Source: Verrucomicrobia bacterium LW23
Lineage (GTDB): Bacteria > Verrucomicrobiota > Verrucomicrobiia > Methylacidiphilales > UBA1321
NCBI GenBank assembly: GCA_003054695.1
Contig: QAZA01000045.1
Location: 310,001 to 374,000 of the forward strand
Length of the DNA stretch: 64,000 nt
Direction: 5' to 3'
Part shown: one piece after another, positions 1-8,517 of the stretch
Layout of the letters: every line of letters begins with the position of its first letter
Position numbering within the stretch: position 1 is the stretch's first letter
The notes under the pieces: model-generated
What the model was told of the DNA's origin: nothing
What the model saw: only the letters and a program-made list of their open reading frames with translations
The model's database searches: none
Position numbers and translations under genes: made by a program

Positions 1-1
1 C

Positions 2-979
2 CATACCGGCACGGAGGCCGGCGGCGGCGACGCGGATGCCAACGCGCTCGATCCCATGCGCGAAGCCATCGTCCGCTTTGTGGACAGGCTGCGACGCAGC
101 GCCCGGGCCGCGCAGGGCAAAACCGCCCTGGCGCGCGGCGAGTCCCCGCAGGCTGACTCCCTCGCTGACGCCAAGCCCGCGCCCGCAACTGCACAAGCGC
201 ACGGTGTGAGCCCGGACGCGAATGCCTCCCCGCCCTTGCAGAGGGAGGAAGAGAGCGCCTCGCAGGAGGCCGCGCCCGCTCAGCAGCAACTGACGCCCGC
301 CGAGCCACCCGCCACGCAGGCGCAACCTCAGACGCCGCCTTCAGTCCGACCCTCACTCTCCCTCGTCGCGGCCGAGCCCCAGAATCCGCCGCCCGTGCCG
401 GAGGCCGCCGCCCCCATGCCGCCCCGCCGCCCGGTCGCGCCCGCGCCGCGCCCGCAGCCTGTAGTGGTCGTGCACGCCGTCTCCCGCTGGCTGTGGAAGT
501 GCTGGGACGACGCGGCGATGGCCGACGTGGTGGACTGGCTGCAGACCGAGCGCGGCGCCCGGGTCGTCTTCACCACCAGCCAGGATCCGCGCGAGCTGGA
601 GAAATCGCGCGACATCCTGGCCCTGTGCCGCACGCGCCCCATCTTTGTGCCCGGCACCGCATCCCTGCGCCAGTTTGCCGCCCTGTGCCGCCGGGCCGAC
701 GCTTTCTTTGGCGTCGATACCGCGCCGATGCACATCGCCGCCGCCGCCGGCATCCCTGTCGTCGCGCTGTTCGGCCCCACCAACAGCCGCCACTGGGGCC
801 CGTGGACGCCGCGCCGCACGATCCTCAGCGCCGGGTGCATCTGCAACGCCAACCAGCGCGAAGTTACCGAACTGTGCGACTGGAAAGCCACCCGCACCTG
901 CATGGCCGCCATCACCCCCGCCCAGGCCAAAGCCGCCCTGGCCCACTGGCTCCAGCGTGGCGCTGGACCCTGTAGCTGA
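2..979 (+). CDS. Glycosyltransferase family 9 (heptosyltransferase-like), 5' partial
   Basis: The frame is open to the left edge, so the start lies outside the window. The C-terminal half has the nucleotide-sugar-binding part of family 9 glycosyltransferases: a segment ending FGVDTAPMHIAAAAG, then VVALFGPT and a GPWTP loop. In this family it would recognise an ADP-heptose-type donor used in lipopolysaccharide core synthesis at the inner membrane. About 95 residues (roughly bases 160-460) of Pro/Ala/Gln-rich low-complexity sequence separate the visible N-terminal part from the Rossmann-like C-terminal domain, which is unusual for an enzyme with a tight two-domain cleft. Cysteines near the end (CICNAN, CDW, TC) resemble the Cys-rich tail of some relatives. 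Sugar and acceptor cannot be read from sequence. Confidence 0.8.
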   Translation, partial: HTGTEAGGGDADANALDPMREAIVRFVDRLRRSARAAQGKTALARGESPQADSLADAKPAPATAQAHGVSPDANASPPLQREEESASQEAAPAQQQLTPAEPPATQAQPQTPPSVRPSLSLVAAEPQNPPPVPEAAAPMPPRRPVAPAPRPQPVVVVHAVSRWLWKCWDDAAMADVVDWLQTERGARVVFTTSQDPRELEKSRDILALCRTRPIFVPGTASLRQFAALCRRADAFFGVDTAPMHIAAAAGIPVVALFGPTNSRHWGPWTPRRTILSAGCICNANQREVTELCDWKATRTCMAAITPAQAKAALAHWLQRGAGPCS

Positions 980-998
980 AGGCGCCGCGGGCGCCTTC
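978..998 (+). terminator. Hairpin overlapping the glycosyltransferase stop codon
   Basis: A 9-bp perfect inverted repeat (GAAGGCGCC / GGCGCCTTC) with a 3-base loop begins on the last bases of the TGA stop. No T-tract follows; a run of 12 G comes instead. It may be an attenuator or 3'-end protector rather than a classical terminator. Confidence 0.35.
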
Positions 999-1000
999 GC

Positions 1001-1012
1001 GGGGGGGGGGGG
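1001..1012. repeat. G12 homopolymer
   Basis: A run of 12 G residues lies just downstream of the glycosyltransferase stop. Such runs are slippage-prone in replication and sequencing. It is intergenic here, so it could change only spacing. Confidence 0.7.
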
Positions 1013-1189
1013 AGGCACGCTCGTGCAAAAAACGAGCGCGAGTGGATCGACGGAAGAACGCTTCGCGTCGGGTTGCTGAGGCGAACTTTCCTGGGGTAGT
1101 CCTCGCATCAGAATGCTGCGGGCAACCCGGGCTAGATTAGGGAGATAAAGGGGGAGCGTAAGGAAGGTTGAACATCGTGGAAGCAACCC

Positions 1190-1293
1190 TCTTGGCGAAA
1201 CTTTCCGCCCTTGGCGATGTTATCTGAAGGTCCGTAGATCCAAGGCAGATAGTATCGCCAAGGGGATCCAGCGGAAATGTCGACTGCCTCTAG
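1190..1293 (-). repeat. Diverged copy of the CTAGAGGCTGTCGACAT palindromic element
   Basis: Read on the minus strand, the element begins CTAGAGGCAGTCGACAT (1293-1277). It continues through CCCCTTGGCGAT and CCTTGG blocks that match the element at 17896-18059 in the same order. The plus-strand part at 1191-1219 resembles the inner arm of that element. It is degenerate and no longer a perfect palindrome. It fills most of the gap upstream of the LacI gene; the rest of 980-1386 shows nothing else recognisable. Confidence 0.65.
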
Positions 1294-1386
1294 ATTCCTC
1301 AGGATGGTATCCGTAAGCCGGTCGCTGTGGCTCTTCCGGCCGGTTTGCGATTGCCCCTGCGCTCGCCCGCGCTTTACACTGGCGCT

Positions 1387-2460
1387 ATGCCATCCGCCCC
1401 TCGCCCTACGCTGCGCGATGTGGCGCGGGCGGCGGGGGTGAGCCACATTACGGTGTCGCGCGTGGTGCGGGGCTCCCCGCAGGTGGCGGAGGCTACGGCG
1501 GCGCGGGTGCGGCGGGTCATCCGTCGGATGGGGTACAGGCCCGATCCTGTCCTTTCCGCGCTGGCAGCCTACCGCATGGCGCGGGGGGAGGGCGACAGCG
1601 CCAACACCACGGCCTCCCCGGCCGCTACGGCGGGCGATGCGGAGGCAAAGCCGGCCCGGCGGCGCTCGGCGCAAACGCGTTCGCGCGGCAGCGTGCTGGC
1701 TTTTCTGGATTGCGATTTGCATCGCAACAGCCGGCAGTTTAACCGCGATACCCTGCAGGGCATCCGCCGCGAGGCCGCGCTGCTGGGCTACGGCGTGGAA
1801 TCCTTTCGCATGGAGCCCGACGAGGCGATACAGAAGCGCCTGGGCCGCATGCTGTTCCACCGCGGCGTGCGCGGGCTGCTCTTTAGCCCTACGGATGTGC
1901 TGTGGACCTTTACGGGGTGGGACTGGGCGGAGTTTGCGCCTGTGTCGCTGGGCGCGCTGGATCACGAGCCGGCCATGCACTCGGTGGCGATGGACTACTT
2001 TCAGGGCGCCGCGCAGGGTTTCGACAAGCTGGCGCGGATGGGCTGCCGCCGCATTGGCCTGGTGGTGGATTCGCGGCTGGAGGCGCGCACGGGCCACCGC
2101 TGGCTGGGCGGCTTTCTTGCCCAGGGCGGGGCGCGCTCGCGCTATTATGGCGAGGGCGGCCTCCACGCGCCGGCGCTTTTTCTCGCCTGGGCCGCGCGGG
2201 AGAAGCTGGACGGCGTGCTGACGATCGACCCGGTGATGGCGAAGCTTCTGCCGGGCATGCCGCTCGTCTACCTCAACAACCTAGGCGCCCCGGAGGGCTT
2301 CCTGCGCCCCGTGCTTAATCCGGAAACCGTTGGCGCCGAAGGCGTTCGCCTTCTCCACAATATGCTCCTGCGCCACGAGCTGGGCATCCCCGCCGAGCGC
2401 CGCCGCATTGAGCTGCAGGGCCGCTGGACGACAGCGGAGCGAATCGTGGCTGCGCGGTAG
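1387..2460 (+). CDS. LacI family transcriptional regulator
   Basis: A 357-residue DNA-binding repressor of the LacI/GalR family. Residues 7-27 form the HTH (LRDVARAAGVSHITVSRVVRG), followed by the hinge-like RRMGYRPDPVLSALAAYR typical of verrucomicrobial members. The rest is a periplasmic-binding-protein-like effector domain with GVRGLLFSPTD and MGCRRIGLVVDSR strands. The ATG at 1387 is chosen because the HTH starts seven residues later; an upstream ATG at 1327 would add 20 residues with no homology. The linker at residues 62-95 is rich in Ala, Thr and Arg. No sugar gene lies beside it, so the effector and regulon are unknown. Confidence 0.88.
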   Translation: MPSAPRPTLRDVARAAGVSHITVSRVVRGSPQVAEATAARVRRVIRRMGYRPDPVLSALAAYRMARGEGDSANTTASPAATAGDAEAKPARRRSAQTRSRGSVLAFLDCDLHRNSRQFNRDTLQGIRREAALLGYGVESFRMEPDEAIQKRLGRMLFHRGVRGLLFSPTDVLWTFTGWDWAEFAPVSLGALDHEPAMHSVAMDYFQGAAQGFDKLARMGCRRIGLVVDSRLEARTGHRWLGGFLAQGGARSRYYGEGGLHAPALFLAWAAREKLDGVLTIDPVMAKLLPGMPLVYLNNLGAPEGFLRPVLNPETVGAEGVRLLHNMLLRHELGIPAERRRIELQGRWTTAERIVAAR

Positions 2461-2469
2461 CGGCCGGGA

Positions 2470-3438
2470 TCAGCTCGCGTCGTCGCGCGGGGTTTTGTCG
2501 GCGGCGGGCTTATCGTCGCTTTTCTCGCCGGCGGCACCGGCGCCGCCCCCTCCGGAGATTTTGTCGAGGCGGGCCTGCGTGGCGGCGGCTTTTTCTTTGT
2601 CGCCCATCTTTTTGTACAGGAAGACGAGGTTGCGCAGCGGGCGGGCGTAGGAGGGGTGCTGGGGCGGCTGGGTTTTCTCTTTAAGCTGAATGCTTCTCAG
2701 CAGGCAGGCCTCCGCGGTGGCGTGCTGCCCCATGTCGGTGTAAAGCTGCCCCTGGTTGTTGAGGTAGCTGGAGAGCTTGAGCTCATCCTTGCCCGATTTC
2801 TCGGCCAGGTTTACGGCCCGGCGCAGCATGCGGTCGGAGCGGTCGTAATTCTTTTTGGTGTAGTAGAGCATGCCGAGGTTGTTAAACACGCCGGCCAGCT
2901 TCGGGTCCTCCAGCCCGTACAGCTTTTCGTTGAGATCCAGGCTGTCCAGAAAGCAGTCTTCCGCCTTGTCGTATTGCTTCATGTCCAGGTAGAGCCCGCC
3001 CATATTGGCGGTGGCTTTGGCAATTTCGCCTTCCGCCTTCAGGTCGCGGAAGATTTCGATGGCCCGCTCGTAGTTGAGCTCGGCCTTGTCGTACTCATCC
3101 AGGTAGGTGTAAAGGATGCCGAGGTTGGACAGCACCTGGCCGGTACGTAAAGCCTTGGCGCCGTGCTCTTTCTCGCAAATCTCCAGCCATTTTCTGGCAA
3201 GGGGCAGCGCCTGTCGGTATTGCCCCTTGCGCATAGCGGCGCGGTATTCGTCGTAGGCTGCTTTCTCGCCGGGCGCCCATCTGGCAATTTCTTCGCCGTC
3301 GGCATCGGCGGCGTTGGCGGCGGGAAGGGCGGCGATCGTAAGGCAGGCAACCGCGGCCAGGGCCAGGAATGCCGGCAGGCAGGCGTTGGGCAGCATGCGC
3401 CTCAGCATCAATGCAGCGGAAAGGGACATTCTGAACAT
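2470..3438 (-). CDS. Exported tetratricopeptide-repeat protein
   Basis: 322 residues. The N-terminus has a basic/hydrophobic signal peptide ending near PAANAAD (about residue 43). Residues 55-285 contain successive 42-residue TPR units of the kinesin-light-chain type (LSNLGILYTYLDEYDKAE, FNNLGMLYYTKKNYDRS, YLNNQGQLYTDMGQHATAE). The C-terminus is a Gly/Asp/Lys-rich tail. TPR arrays of this type bind partner proteins, and export suggests a periplasmic or envelope scaffold. It is co-directional with the two coiled-coil proteins upstream (3497-3919, 4025-4660). In-frame ATGs lie 3, 10 and 14 codons downstream, so the exact start is uncertain. Confidence 0.75.
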   Translation of the reverse strand: MFRMSLSAALMLRRMLPNACLPAFLALAAVACLTIAALPAANAADADGEEIARWAPGEKAAYDEYRAAMRKGQYRQALPLARKWLEICEKEHGAKALRTGQVLSNLGILYTYLDEYDKAELNYERAIEIFRDLKAEGEIAKATANMGGLYLDMKQYDKAEDCFLDSLDLNEKLYGLEDPKLAGVFNNLGMLYYTKKNYDRSDRMLRRAVNLAEKSGKDELKLSSYLNNQGQLYTDMGQHATAEACLLRSIQLKEKTQPPQHPSYARPLRNLVFLYKKMGDKEKAAATQARLDKISGGGGAGAAGEKSDDKPAADKTPRDDAS

Positions 3439-3496
3439 GTATGCACGAAATGCCCCGTGCGCAACTTCATTTCGACCAGCCGGCGCCGGGTTCCTC

Positions 3497-3919
3497 TTAC
3501 CACACCACGCGGTAGAAAATCAGCGCCACCACCAGCAGCACGCAGGCGATGACCAGAAAGCGGTTGCGCTCAATCTGCCGTTGAATGGCCAGACGGCCTC
3601 GGCTGGGCGTCTCCGGCACCGGCCTGGTAAAGCTTTCCTCCTCGTTCTCGCGCCAGATGGTGGGGCGGGCGGGATCGCCGGGGGCGGCCGGCGGACGCGT
3701 GCCAGGCGGGGCTTCCAGCCGGGCGCTGATCTCCTCGATCTCGCGGCGAAGGCGCGCCTGTTCTTCTTCCAGATCCTTTTGCAGCTGGCTGCTGACGGAC
3801 GCCGTTGGCGCGGAGGCTTTACCGCGGCGCATCCACGCGGGCAGACGCAGTGCGGTTATCCAGGCCGACCACGGCTTGCGGGGCGACGGCGGCGGAGGTG
3901 TGGATGGGGAGGTAGCCAA
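3497..3919 (-). CDS. Small tail-anchored protein with a coiled coil (unknown function)
   Basis: 140 residues from a TTG start; an ATG at 3832 (codon 30) is an alternative and would remove a Pro-rich leader. A short charged heptad-like helix (LQKDLEEEQARLRREIEEI) is followed by a Pro-rich stretch. A single C-terminal hydrophobic segment (FLVIACVLLVVALIFY) ends almost at the C-terminus, so the bulk should face the cytoplasm as a tail-anchored protein. I do not recognise a family. It sits between the TPR protein and another coiled-coil tail-anchored protein with the same architecture, which suggests they act together. Confidence 0.5.
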   Translation of the reverse strand: MATSPSTPPPPSPRKPWSAWITALRLPAWMRRGKASAPTASVSSQLQKDLEEEQARLRREIEEISARLEAPPGTRPPAAPGDPARPTIWRENEEESFTRPVPETPSRGRLAIQRQIERNRFLVIACVLLVVALIFYRVVW

Positions 3920-4024
3920 AGCGGGAAGCGCACTCCGGGGTTGGCGCGGAGCGCGGATGCTGGTGAGACGCGGCGCACACCGGGGTGTCGATGCGTGGCG
4001 CGGATGAGCGTGGCGTGCGGCAGG

Positions 4025-4660
4025 CTAGGGGGTGGCGGCCGCGCTGAGTTTCTGGATAAGGATGAAGATGAAAAGCGCCGCAGTCGCAAACAGCATCAGC
4101 GGCAGCGTAAAGGCAAAGCCCTCTTTCATCAGCGTTACAAACGATTTCTCGGACGCCCCATCCAGGTACTCGTCGCCCTCGGTCGCCTCCACCTCCCCAA
4201 ACTTGGCCAGCCGGCTGCGCGCCTGCGTGTAGATGGCGTGGGCCTGATCGACCCGCGCCAGCGCCCGGGTTACCTCGGCCTGCACGCTTTGGGTATCGCG
4301 GCCGCCCTTCCACTCATTCGGGTCCACCTCGCGGATTTGCTGCAGCTGCTCGTTAAAGGCCTCGCGGATTTGCCGCAGCTGTTCGGCCTCGCGCTTGGCT
4401 TCAAACTCCTGGTTCTCCAGAATAACGAGGCCGCGCTCCAGCTTCTCCAGCACCGTGCGGCGTCCTTCTTCAAACTCCTTTTCCTTGCTTTTCAGTTCGT
4501 CAATGGCCCGTTTGCGGTGCTCGATCTCGTCCGTCTGGCGGCGCAGCTCGTTCAACCGCTCCTGCAACGCTTTCTGGTCGCTCTCGTCCATATTGGGGTC
4601 CATATGCGGCATGGGCGGGTAACCGGGCTCGGACCAGCCTTGCTGTTGAGGAGGAGGCAT
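4025..4660 (-). CDS. Coiled-coil protein with C-terminal membrane anchor (unknown function)
   Basis: 211 residues. After a Pro/Gln-rich start, residues 25-125 are a long charged coiled coil (LQERLNELRRQTDEIEHRK and RTVLEKLERGLVILENQEF). A second helical part follows, then a C-terminal transmembrane segment (FTLPLMLFATAALFIFILI). The topology predicts a cytoplasmic rod anchored in the inner membrane. It is the first gene of a minus-strand group with 3497-3919 and the TPR protein, and is divergent from the exported coiled-coil protein at 4849. No family recognised. Confidence 0.6.
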   Translation of the reverse strand: MPPPQQQGWSEPGYPPMPHMDPNMDESDQKALQERLNELRRQTDEIEHRKRAIDELKSKEKEFEEGRRTVLEKLERGLVILENQEFEAKREAEQLRQIREAFNEQLQQIREVDPNEWKGGRDTQSVQAEVTRALARVDQAHAIYTQARSRLAKFGEVEATEGDEYLDGASEKSFVTLMKEGFAFTLPLMLFATAALFIFILIQKLSAAATP

Positions 4661-4848
4661 AGCGTGGTGGTGGGGTGGGGGGAGGAGTTGGGGAAGGAGC
4701 CCTGCTTGCGGCGGCAGTTGCTCTTATTCAATTGTCTTATAGTAAAATGCGGAGAAACGCAAGTGCCTCCGCGCATTTTTACGGTGGGGCTGAGCCCCGG
4801 CCCGCCCGGCGCGGTTGACTTACCCTGCCTCTCTGCTTACTTTTTGGC

Positions 4849-5373
4849 ATGATGTTGACTCGCTGTTTCCTAGTGTTGTGCGCTCTTCTGCTCGCCCCTC
4901 TCAGCCTTGCCCAGGCCGACACCAAGGCGCAGCTCGCCGAGCTGCGGGCCGAGAACAATAAGCTGGACGCCGAACTCAATGCCCTGAAGGACGCTGTGCC
5001 TGAACTGGTTGCGGCCGAGCAAAAGTCCATCAAGGCCACTACCGAGCTGCACAAAGCCATGGACACAAGCCCCGCCCTGGCTGAGGAAACCGCCCAGCAG
5101 GCCGCCGCATTCAAAAAGATGACCGAGGCCGTCATGAGCAAGGACGACGCCGCCCGCAACGCCGCGCGGGAGGCACACAGCAAAGCCTCCGCCGCCAGGC
5201 TGGAAAAGGCCACGAAGCTGCCCGAGCTGGCCGAACTGTTCAAGGCGTCCACCGACGCTCAGACGGAGTACCAGCGCCTGAACAAGACGTTCCGCGAACG
5301 CCCGGACGTTAAGGCTATTGAGGACAAGCAGAAGGAGCTGCGCGAGAAGATCAAGGCCCTGCGCAAGAGTTAG
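4849..5373 (+). CDS. Exported coiled-coil protein (unknown function)
   Basis: 174 residues with a clear signal peptide (LTRCFLVLCALLLAPLSLAQA) cleaved near residue 23. The mature part is almost wholly helical and rich in Ala, Lys and Glu, with heptad-like AELRAENNKLDAELNALKD and a C-terminal EDKQKELREKIKALRKS. Tandem ATGs occur at 4849 and 4852. A possible -35 TTGACT lies at 4813-4818. Periplasmic rods of this kind occur in envelope-spanning assemblies, but nothing specific is identifiable. It is divergent from the anchored coiled-coil gene at 4025-4660. Confidence 0.6.
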   Translation: MMLTRCFLVLCALLLAPLSLAQADTKAQLAELRAENNKLDAELNALKDAVPELVAAEQKSIKATTELHKAMDTSPALAEETAQQAAAFKKMTEAVMSKDDAARNAAREAHSKASAARLEKATKLPELAELFKASTDAQTEYQRLNKTFRERPDVKAIEDKQKELREKIKALRKS

Positions 5374-5387
5374 ACCCATTGTCGGAA

Positions 5388-5514
5388 TAAACCGGTACAT
5401 TGGCGGGACGCTTTTGAGCGAGGGCGGCGTTGAGTCTTCGGTCATGCATTTTTCAAATGCACTCCCTCAGCCTCGCCTTGCCCTCATCTCAAAATCGCCT
5501 CCACCCATGTACGG
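5388..5514 (+). repeat. Palindromic intergenic element, family E copy 1
   Basis: The core GTCATGCATTTTTCAAATGC (5441-5460) and its flanks (GCTTTTG.GCG before; CTCCCTCA..C.CGCCTTGCC and AAAATCG.CTCC after) match, in reverse orientation, the element at 14061-14229. The ends of this copy, CCGGTACATTGGCGG and CCTCCACCCATGTACGG, are inverted repeats of each other. It occupies most of the gap between the coiled-coil gene and the lipoprotein gene. Confidence 0.7.
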
Positions 5515-5584
5515 ACGGCGGAAGCCCGCGGCGTGGCGCGATTTTCATTCGCCCGGCGGACGTTATGGGTTATGCTCACCACCT

Positions 5585-7192
5585 ATGACTTTTCATGCGG
5601 ATAGCATTCCTCGGCAGCCCCGGCACGGCGCGTTGCGCGGCGGGGCGGCGGCGTTGCTGATGGCGGTGGCTGCGGCAGGGCTGGCGGGCTGCGGGCCCTC
5701 GGACGACATTGAGGTTCGGCACAACCTGCCTCGCGAGAAGGAGCGGGACATCCCCGGCGCCAACACGGCCACCGCGCCGGGCCAGACGCCGGGCGCCGCG
5801 CCGGGCATGCCGGGGCGCGAGAACATCCCTATCGCCTACACGGCCCCTGCCGGCTGGCGTGAGGAGGCCGCATCGGGATTTCGCAATGCCAGCTTTCTCA
5901 TCAGCGGCGGCACCGCCGAGGGCGCACCGGCCAACGCCACCGCCGCGGAGCTGAACGGCACCACGGCCGACTGCTCCATCTCCACGCTCAGCATCCAGGG
6001 CTCCAACCTGCTGGAGAACGTGAACCGCTGGCGCGCCCAGGTAAAGCTGGGCCCGCTGACGAGCGAGGCCCTGGGCCAGAACTGCCGCGAGGAACACATC
6101 GACGGCCAGCGCTGGATATGGGTGGAAATAACCGGCGCCGCGCCTGCACCTTCACCTGCGCAAGAGCTGGCCGGGGCATCCGCCGCACCCTCCCCCTCAC
6201 CTGCCGCGGAGCCGGCCGCCGCCCCCGTGGCACCGATGATGCAGCCGAAATCCGGCAACCCTGCCAGGTTTGCGCAACGTATTGTGGCGGGCATCTTTGT
6301 GGCGCCGCCGCGCGTGTGGTTTATCAAGCTTAGCGGCGACGAGCCGCTGGTAACCACGCAGGTGGAAGCCTTCCGGGGGTTGCTCAAGTCCTTCCGCTTT
6401 GCCTCGGAGCCCGGCGGCACGCCTATGCCCCCCGGCAAGGCCCAGACCCTTACCGGCCAGCCGGCCGCCGCGCCTCAGCCCGTCCCGACGGCCCCCGCAC
6501 CCTCGTCCACGCCAGGCGCGGATCCCCACGCCGGCGCCACGCCGGAGCAAATGGAACAGATGCGCGCCCGCATGCGCGCCACCGGCGAGCTGGCCGAACG
6601 GCAGTCCGGCGCGACCACCACCCCCGCACCAGGGAGTAGCGCGGTCCCGGCGCCCGCGCCGGCCCCCGCAACTTCTACCGCGCCTTCTCCGGCCCCCGCA
6701 ACGATCGCCACCAACATTATGGGCGGCCCCGTGCCCGCTGGCGCGGCCGTCAGCAAGCCGGCCTGGAAGCTGCCCGCCGGGTGGGAGGAGAAGGAGGCGC
6801 GCCCGCCGCGCATTGCCACTATCAGCATCCCGGCCCCGGCCGGCGCGCCGCAGGGCACCGGCCCCGCGGAGGTCAGCATCACCGCCTTCCCCGGGGACGT
6901 AGGCGGCGTGCTGGCCAACGTTAACCGCTGGCGCGGGCAGATTGGCCTGCAACCCATCACCGGCGACGAGCTGGCAAAGCAGGCGCAGCCCTTCCCCCTG
7001 CGCGCTGGCGATCCCGTCCCCGCCACTCCCGCGGCCACACTCTTCTATTACGAGGGGCCCAGCGCCACCCTCCTGGCCGCCATCGTCAGCAAGGATGGCT
7101 CCAGCTGGTTCTTTAAAGCCACCGGCCCTGCGGCCACCCTTGCCCCACAAAAGCAGGCGATGATCGACTTCGTGCAATCCTGCGGATTTTAG
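5585..7192 (+). CDS. Lipoprotein with two copies of an NRWR-type domain
   Basis: 535 residues. The start at 5585 gives a lipoprotein signal with lipobox LAGC (Cys about residue 38). Two related domains follow, near residues 80-185 and 390-535. Each has an APAGW/LPAGW opening, a small-residue strand, a CSISTLSIQG / VSITAFPGD strand and a signature NVNRWR.Q..L.P.T. They are joined by Pro/Ala-rich linkers around residues 185-225 and 290-385. I know NRWR..LGL-type domains only as uncharacterised proteins of Planctomycetes and Verrucomicrobia. Likely attached to the outer membrane or periplasmic face of the inner membrane. Function unknown. Confidence 0.7.
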   Translation: MTFHADSIPRQPRHGALRGGAAALLMAVAAAGLAGCGPSDDIEVRHNLPREKERDIPGANTATAPGQTPGAAPGMPGRENIPIAYTAPAGWREEAASGFRNASFLISGGTAEGAPANATAAELNGTTADCSISTLSIQGSNLLENVNRWRAQVKLGPLTSEALGQNCREEHIDGQRWIWVEITGAAPAPSPAQELAGASAAPSPSPAAEPAAAPVAPMMQPKSGNPARFAQRIVAGIFVAPPRVWFIKLSGDEPLVTTQVEAFRGLLKSFRFASEPGGTPMPPGKAQTLTGQPAAAPQPVPTAPAPSSTPGADPHAGATPEQMEQMRARMRATGELAERQSGATTTPAPGSSAVPAPAPAPATSTAPSPAPATIATNIMGGPVPAGAAVSKPAWKLPAGWEEKEARPPRIATISIPAPAGAPQGTGPAEVSITAFPGDVGGVLANVNRWRGQIGLQPITGDELAKQAQPFPLRAGDPVPATPAATLFYYEGPSATLLAAIVSKDGSSWFFKATGPAATLAPQKQAMIDFVQSCGF

Positions 7193-7204
7193 AGCCTGTC
7201 GACA
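7190..7204 (+). repeat. Half-site resembling the family B element end
   Basis: TAGAGCCTGTCGACA overlaps the stop codon of the lipoprotein gene. It differs by one base from the first 15 bases after the initial C of the family B terminal repeat (17896-17912). No partner repeat follows within 120 bases. Confidence 0.4.
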
Positions 7205-7311
7205 CTCGAACCCGAACGCGAGTCTGAACTCGAATCGCACGGCGGGGGGTGGGGAACGTTTTGCGAGGCTATTCCCCTTTGACTACAGTAGCGCCACGGG
7301 AGCGAATATCC

Positions 7312-8034
7312 TTAAAGCACCGGCTCGGCGGGTTCGGCGGGCTCCGTGCGGCGGCGGCGGCGCAGGCGGAAGACATTGTTCCAGGTTTTTTTCAGCGCGT
7401 CGCGGGGGGTAAGGTAGCGTTGCATCAGCGGGTTGCCGGCGCGGACGACGGCTTGCAGAACGCCTTTGACATCAAAGGTTTCCACATCAAGCGTGGTGTA
7501 GGCAGTGCCGATGGCCACGGCGTCGTGGGCATCGCTGCTGGCCGTCATCGGCAAGCCGCGGCGCACAGCGTAGTCGTAGGCCTGCTGGTTATAGCGCTTA
7601 AGCGTGGTGGCCGCGTTAAACACCTCCACGCCGTCGATGGGAAGCGTCTCCAGCACGTGCTCGCGAATACCGGCGCGGAAAAAATCGTAGGGATGGGGCG
7701 GGATGGCGATGCCGCCCGCACGGTGGATAAGATTGACCGCGTTGGCCGCCGAGATGCCGCGCACGCTGGGCAGGCGCACACCCAGGCCCAGCAGGTGGCC
7801 GTCGCTGGTGCTGATTTCCTGGCCGGGCACGATAAGAATGCCATCGACCGGCGTGCCTTCGGCATTCATCAGGCCGTGGCGCATAAAATAGTCGACGCAA
7901 TCACACGTATCGTGATCCGTAATGGCAAAGCCGTGAAGACCTTTGCGGCGCGCTTCGGCGATCAGATCCTCCGGTTCCGCCACACCATCCGCGGAGTAGC
8001 GCGAGTGGCAGTGGAGATCGAAGTTAAGGAGCAT
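7312..8034 (-). CDS. PHP domain metal-dependent phosphoesterase
   Basis: 240 residues of PHP superfamily. The metal-binding motifs are in order: DLHCHSRYSADG at residues 6-17, ITDHDT near 39-44, and a late SDAHDA motif near 173-178. These coordinate two or three metal ions in phosphoesterases such as histidinol-phosphatase-like and YciV/RnaseAM-like enzymes. The short single-domain form with no polymerase or nucleic-acid-binding domain suggests a cytosolic phosphatase or 3'-5' nucleotide/oligonucleotide phosphoesterase. The substrate cannot be deduced. ATG at 8034; no operon partner on the same strand. Confidence 0.85.
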   Translation of the reverse strand: MLLNFDLHCHSRYSADGVAEPEDLIAEARRKGLHGFAITDHDTCDCVDYFMRHGLMNAEGTPVDGILIVPGQEISTSDGHLLGLGVRLPSVRGISAANAVNLIHRAGGIAIPPHPYDFFRAGIREHVLETLPIDGVEVFNAATTLKRYNQQAYDYAVRRGLPMTASSDAHDAVAIGTAYTTLDVETFDVKGVLQAVVRAGNPLMQRYLTPRDALKKTWNNVFRLRRRRRTEPAEPAEPVL

Positions 8035-8517
8035 AGGAGAGAGGGCGGTAGTCGTCGGGAGGCCGAAGCGGGAGGCGGAAGATCAGGCTGTCGCAAGGCG
8101 CTGGCGTCGAGTGCGTGAAATGTCGTGTTATATGAAGTAGCTGAGGAAGGCGCGCAGGTAAAGCAACGATTTTATGGCAACCGGCGGGATTACCGATGGC
8201 GGCAATATCGCACCCTTGTTTCCCTCCCCAAGATACGCCGTAGTTCCACGCATTTCATCCAAAAAGCATCGCGTCGTTAACGGGCGGGCACAAAGGCCTG
8301 GCACACTTTCCGGCGCTATTCCCGCCCGGTCGCTCCCAACCGCGGCAATGTCACCACCATTTTGCGGGGAGCGGCGCGCAGCGCTCTTGACATTCCCGGC
8401 TGCTTCGCTGACTGTGTGACATATATTAGATACGGAGAAGCACAGCGTACGGCCGCTTTTGCACGGGGCAGGGCGGCGAACGGCATGGGCTACCTCTTCT
8501 TGATGGAGTATATTGTT
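8035..8517. other. Intergenic region without recognised gene
   Basis: About 480 bases between the divergent PHP gene and the small membrane-peptide gene. A TTGACA hexamer sits at 8387-8392 and an AT-rich TATATTAGATA at 8422-8432, but the spacing is too long for a standard promoter pair. No repeat, tRNA or hairpin of note was seen. Confidence 0.5.

Noticed and set aside
3314-4852. A 512-residue plus-strand frame across the coiled-coil genes
   Set aside because: The minus-strand proteins show coiled coils and membrane anchors in frame, while the plus-strand product shows no structure.
8387-8428. A TTGACA/TATATT promoter
   Set aside because: The spacing of about 29 bases is too long for a standard promoter.
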